From assembly GCF_018320785.1 (NCBI RefSeq), contig NC_054869.1:43923789-43987788 (forward strand): 64,000 bases of DNA, in the 5' to 3' direction. This stretch comes from Cheilinus undulatus. Taxonomy: Eukaryota > Chordata > Actinopteri > Labriformes > Labridae. Made by a program: the position numbers and the translations under genes. The first letter of the stretch is position 1; each line of letters opens with the position of its first letter. Shown here piece by piece: positions 60,801 through 64,000 of this stretch. The notes beneath the pieces were generated by a model, which ran no database searches, was not told where the DNA came from, and worked only from the letters and a program-made list of their open reading frames with translations.

Positions 60801-63800
60801 CATTTGAGCAAGTCCAGAACGTTCAAGAGTACCTTCTTTGTCACGACACTTCCAACACTCTAGGCTGTCAGTCAGACCTACTCTGTGAAGCCTGGCTGGC
60901 ATCCAGTAGACTCTGTTTAGAATTTTAAATTAGGTCAATCTTGTACGTAGTTCCCCTTACATTTTTTCATATTGCTGAGAATTTTCCCCCACTCTGTTTC
61001 AGTGAATGCCGTCTGTTAGTCATTCTCCCATGCTGATTTTAAAGGTGTTGTGTTAACATCTGAAGCCTTAAGCAACATATGGTACTAGGCAGAGGCTGCA
61101 TGCCCACGGCCAAAGATGTTTAGGATTGTTTGAAGAATACTAGCACTAGGGGGTGCTGTTGCAGAAGAGCCAAAAGTTTGTACCAGCAGCTGCCTTAACT
61201 GCAAATACTTCCAGACTTCATTTTGCGCGAGTTTAAATTCCTGTCTGAGAGCAGCAAAAGGTTTCAATATTCCATCTAGATACATATCCCCAGAACCCTT
61301 AACCCTTTGTGAAGCCAGGACTTCCAGAGAAAGGGTGTCATGTTTATACATAGTTTAGGGTTTAGCCAAATCCCTGCACCTACATGGAGATAAGGGTCAA
61401 ATTTAACAATCTGGGCTACTCTCCTCTAGGGGTGAGTATTGGCAAGAACCTCACGATACGATACACATCACGATACTTGGGTCACGGTACGATAGTATCA
61501 CGATATATCAGGATATCACGATATTGTGATATATTGCGATAATCTACACAGTTAACAGAAAAATATAGAGATGATGTATATGTAAATCACACAATGTGTT
61601 GGTGGTCTTCCCGCTATATTTCATGGCAGCAAGACAGAGCTTGCAAACGGCATTTCCTTTCTTTAACTCGCTGTTTGTGCTCACACAAACGTGTGAGCAA
61701 GTCGTATTTTACTAACAACTCTTTATTTTTTTACCAAAAAATCGATATTAAGAGTTGAAGTATCGATATTGTATTGGATGTCAAAGTATCGCGATATATT
61801 GCGGTATCGATATTTTTTCACAGCTCTACTCTCCTCCAAACCCTTAAAATATGTGACAATGTAGGGTGCGACCGATTTGAAGGGGCTAGTCTGTTTGAGA
61901 CAGAATACTTTGGCTCAATGGGACTGCAAGCCGCGGCTTCGAGGGGAAACCAGGGTGGCGCCCTCTCAGGAGGTTGGAACCACTGAACCATATGCCTAAG
62001 TGAATGCATAATGGTAAAATAGCAGGTTAGGTGCACCAAGACCACCTCTGTCCACCGGCATCTGTAATTTTTGTATCTTCATTCAGGGGTGTTTATTATT
62101 CCAAAAGAATTTATTACAAAGCTGATCAAATTGTTTGAAGTAATGTAAAGGATGTAAATTAAATTAGGAGTACAGTTCATTTTAATATTATTTACCTTAC
62201 CCCACATTGATAAGTACAATGAAGTGTGTTACCAGTCTTAATTTTATCTTAGTTAACTGAAGACTTAGCGGCACCTTCAGATTTCATATAATAACGTATC
62301 TGTAAACCTAACCAAGCTCTGTTTCTTTTTCTGAAGGATATTGGTAACTATGAATGTGTCAGCAACATCGAAGAGGATCCAGACTTGATGAGGTAGTGAC
62401 ATCAATGTGACTTTGTGCAGCATTTTGCAAAAGTTTAAATAAAATAGATAACACTTGTTTTACTTATTACATCGGGGGTTTTTTAAGATTTATTTTTGGT
62501 CTTTTTATGCCTTTATTTGACAGAGGAGAACTTTGATTGGGTGGAGGGGTTTACAGTTTTTAAGGCACCAATGTTACACTTATGTTCCAAGTCAGACAGA
62601 CACAGACAGACCTACCAATGAAGCAAACTGATTGGCTGTCAGTTGGAGAGGGATACAGAGATTTTGTGAGATGCAGAAAGACAGAGAGGGAGGGGGTAAG
62701 AGAGGGGTGCTGAAAGAGAGGGAAGTTGAGAGGGGAAACACTACCCAAATAATAAGTGCTCGTGCCCATGCCTTGCAAGTGAAAACTGTATTATATATTC
62801 ACTGTATATGGCCCTTGTGGTCCTATGAGCAGCTCGCCCCACCGGGAATTCTCCTGGTTCTCCAGATTTGCCACTCCAGGCCAGCTTCCATGACTCATTC
62901 TTGGATGCACGATGATGAATTAGCCAGTACCAATATATACTCACCTCTTTTTTTTACTGTTAAAACCACCAGTGTTTATGCTTATGCTTGCTGTTTATTT
63001 GTTGATTGTAGAAATCTTAATTTCTCAGTCTAATGTTTGTCATATGTGTGCAACTTCTGCTCTGCTGTCTTGACCAGGACCCCTAATTACAGAGATTTTT
63101 GTATCTCAAAAGGAACTCCTGTTTAAATACAGGTTAAATTAAATCTTTAAATCAAAATGCTTTGTAAGATTTTTTTTTACTGTTTATTTTATCCTATAGA
63201 AATCTCTGGACAGAATCCATTAATTCATGCTTTAAACAATTTTCTGCTTTAATGTTCTTTGTATTTTGCTCCAAAAACATAAAGACAATCTCCAATAAAT
63301 TTAATTCTGGTTCCAACTGACGTTTTTAGAGTGGTGTACATGCTGCAGTCCTGCTCCATGGATGATGCTGTCCGTCTTCTTAGCCCTGTCCTATCTGCAG
63401 AAACCTGGGTGAGAAGCGAACTACAATGAATCGATACTGTAACAGTTACCCAAAGAAAATTATTAATTTCAGCTTTTGTCTAACCGCAGCCCCTTAGCAC
63501 CTCTGGGCCTCGTCTGACCTTCTGTCATCGAACTCGAGCTCTGCTTTGTCTCGTACGTCTTGCCGATGCTGAGACTCTGGAGACTCAGCTGCACATCCCC
63601 AGGACCAAAATCCAGTGAGAGAACAGGAAATCTGATTCTTTGAAGAAGTTGAATAGCTTGCTGGGAAGATGATTGAAGTTGATTTGTAGAATGTGTTAAT
63701 GATTGTATTTGTCATATTCCCATGCAGATATTACCTGAAGTGCTACATCTTTGTATCTCAACTGGAGGCGTTAAACATCCCTTACACCGTGCAGTCGTTC

Positions 63801-64000
63801 CTGAGCAGTCCCAAAGAAGGCTTGGTTAAAGGGCTGTGGAAGAACCACAGCCATGAGCCACAGGTACTTTCAGCATTAAATCTCTACATTCTACATTTTT
63901 CTTATATCATACAGGCATACAAAATAACTTCAGTAGAGCTTTGCCTTTTCAATCATTTGTAAAGTGTCAGTTGAAACTCCTCTGTCCGTTCAGGCGGTGC
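57868..64000 (+). CDS. kntc1: Kinetochore-associated protein 1 (Rod), exons 44-54: C-terminal region, cut by the window edge
   Basis: Codons 1543 to about 1956. Exons: 57868-58033, 58266-58324, 58418-58634, 58710-58783, 58872-59082, 60027-60139, 62337-62392, 63330-63408, 63490-63614, 63728-63863 and 63994 onward (7 nt visible). This part corresponds to the KNTC1/Rod C-terminal region, related to Sec39-type tethering subunits, which contributes to assembly of RZZ. Human-like segments: HLKSYKRVSPPSDLE, SEETFPTLLLISKLMK, HIFEKKMKPLLL, YPDIHAVVKEIA and SSPKEGLVKGLWKNHSHE. The exon at 62337 is short, has a GAAG acceptor, and lies just beyond a 2.2-kb intron occupied mostly by an L1 relic. Human KNTC1 is 2209 residues, so roughly 250 residues lie to the right. 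Confidence 0.95.
60236..60262. repeat. (CA)n microsatellite
   Basis: About 13 CA units in kntc1 intron 60140-62336. Confidence 0.9.
60530..62130 (-). mobile_element. L1-type LINE relic, 3' part of ORF2
   Basis: Read on the minus strand, translated pieces match the C-terminal half of L1-like ORF2: KLQMPVDRGGLGAPNLLFYH near 62085-62025; SHPTLSHILRVWRRVEL near 61870; LRQEFKLAQNEVWKYLQLRQ near 61240-61180; and WMPARLHRVGLTDSLECWKC near 60900-60840, including the start of the CX2C zinc-knuckle-like region. Stops and frame changes break it. It is split by the MITE at 61427-61828. In kntc1 intron 60140-62336. Confidence 0.8.
61427..61828. mobile_element. hAT-like MITE nested in the L1 relic, perfect 8-bp target duplication
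   Basis: Starts TAGGGGTGAGTATTGG and ends TTTTTTCACAGCTCTA. The identical 8 bases ctctcctc flank it at 61419-61426 and 61829-61836. The interior is rich in CACGATA/TATCG blocks that pair between the arms (TCACGATATTGTGATATATT, TCGCGATATATTGCGGTATC). No coding frame. The clean duplication inside degenerate L1 sequence means it landed after the L1. Confidence 0.9.
62478..62530 (-). mobile_element. SINE 3'-tail fragment, reversed
   Basis: TTTTTTAAGATTTATTTTTG and TTTATGCCTTTATTTGACAG are close to the reverse complement of the SINE tail at 15200-15270 (CTGTCAAATAAAGGCATGAA). The tRNA-like head is not clearly present; 62640-62700 has an AGAGAGGGAGGGGG stretch that may belong to the same copy. In kntc1 intron 62393-63329. 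Confidence 0.55.

Overview
The window is vertebrate nuclear DNA, almost certainly a teleost fish. Genes are split into many short exons with GT-AG (and a few GC-AG) introns. The proteins are clear orthologues of vertebrate nuclear and kinetochore proteins. The introns are full of typical fish transposon debris: Tc1/mariner relics, hAT-like MITEs, L1-, L2/Rex-type and other LINE relics, and a tRNA-derived SINE. I place it only as a teleost, perhaps a percomorph, which is inference.

Layout. (1) 1127-7277, minus: the 5' part of zcchc8, eleven coding exons, 387 codons; the C-terminal part lies left of the window. (2) 8350-13675, plus: a four-exon gene for a 383-residue protein that I do not recognise, divergent from zcchc8 with about 1.1 kb between the start codons. 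(3) 17044-27191, minus: complete rsrc2, ten coding exons, 408 residues, tail-to-tail with the unknown gene. (4) 29037 to the right edge, plus: kntc1 (Rod of the RZZ complex), 53 coding exons (54 with an inferred 5' UTR exon), about 1956 codons, head-to-head with rsrc2; the last roughly 250 residues lie right of the window. I built the exon models by hand from splice sites, phase and recalled human homology. All junctions keep frame and no coding exon carries a stop or frameshift, so all four genes look functional.

Functions. Zcchc8 is the scaffold of the nuclear exosome targeting (NEXT) complex. Rsrc2 is an arginine/serine-rich nuclear protein with a C-terminal SMAP-like domain. Kntc1 recruits the spindle checkpoint and dynein machinery to unattached kinetochores. 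They share a conserved neighbourhood (human 12q24.31 has ZCCHC8-RSRC2-KNTC1) rather than one pathway. The unknown gene between zcchc8 and rsrc2 is the least explained coding content.

Non-coding structure worth attention: a near-perfect 356-bp palindrome in a kntc1 intron; a hAT-like MITE with a perfect 8-bp target duplication nested in an L1 relic; four GC-AG introns; a Tc1-type element with matching ends and a surviving C-terminal transposase frame; and two repeat families present as inverted pairs around the zcchc8 promoter. I see no operon, CRISPR, phage or other prokaryotic system. I found no convincing entirely new system; the best novelty candidate is the unknown 383-residue protein.
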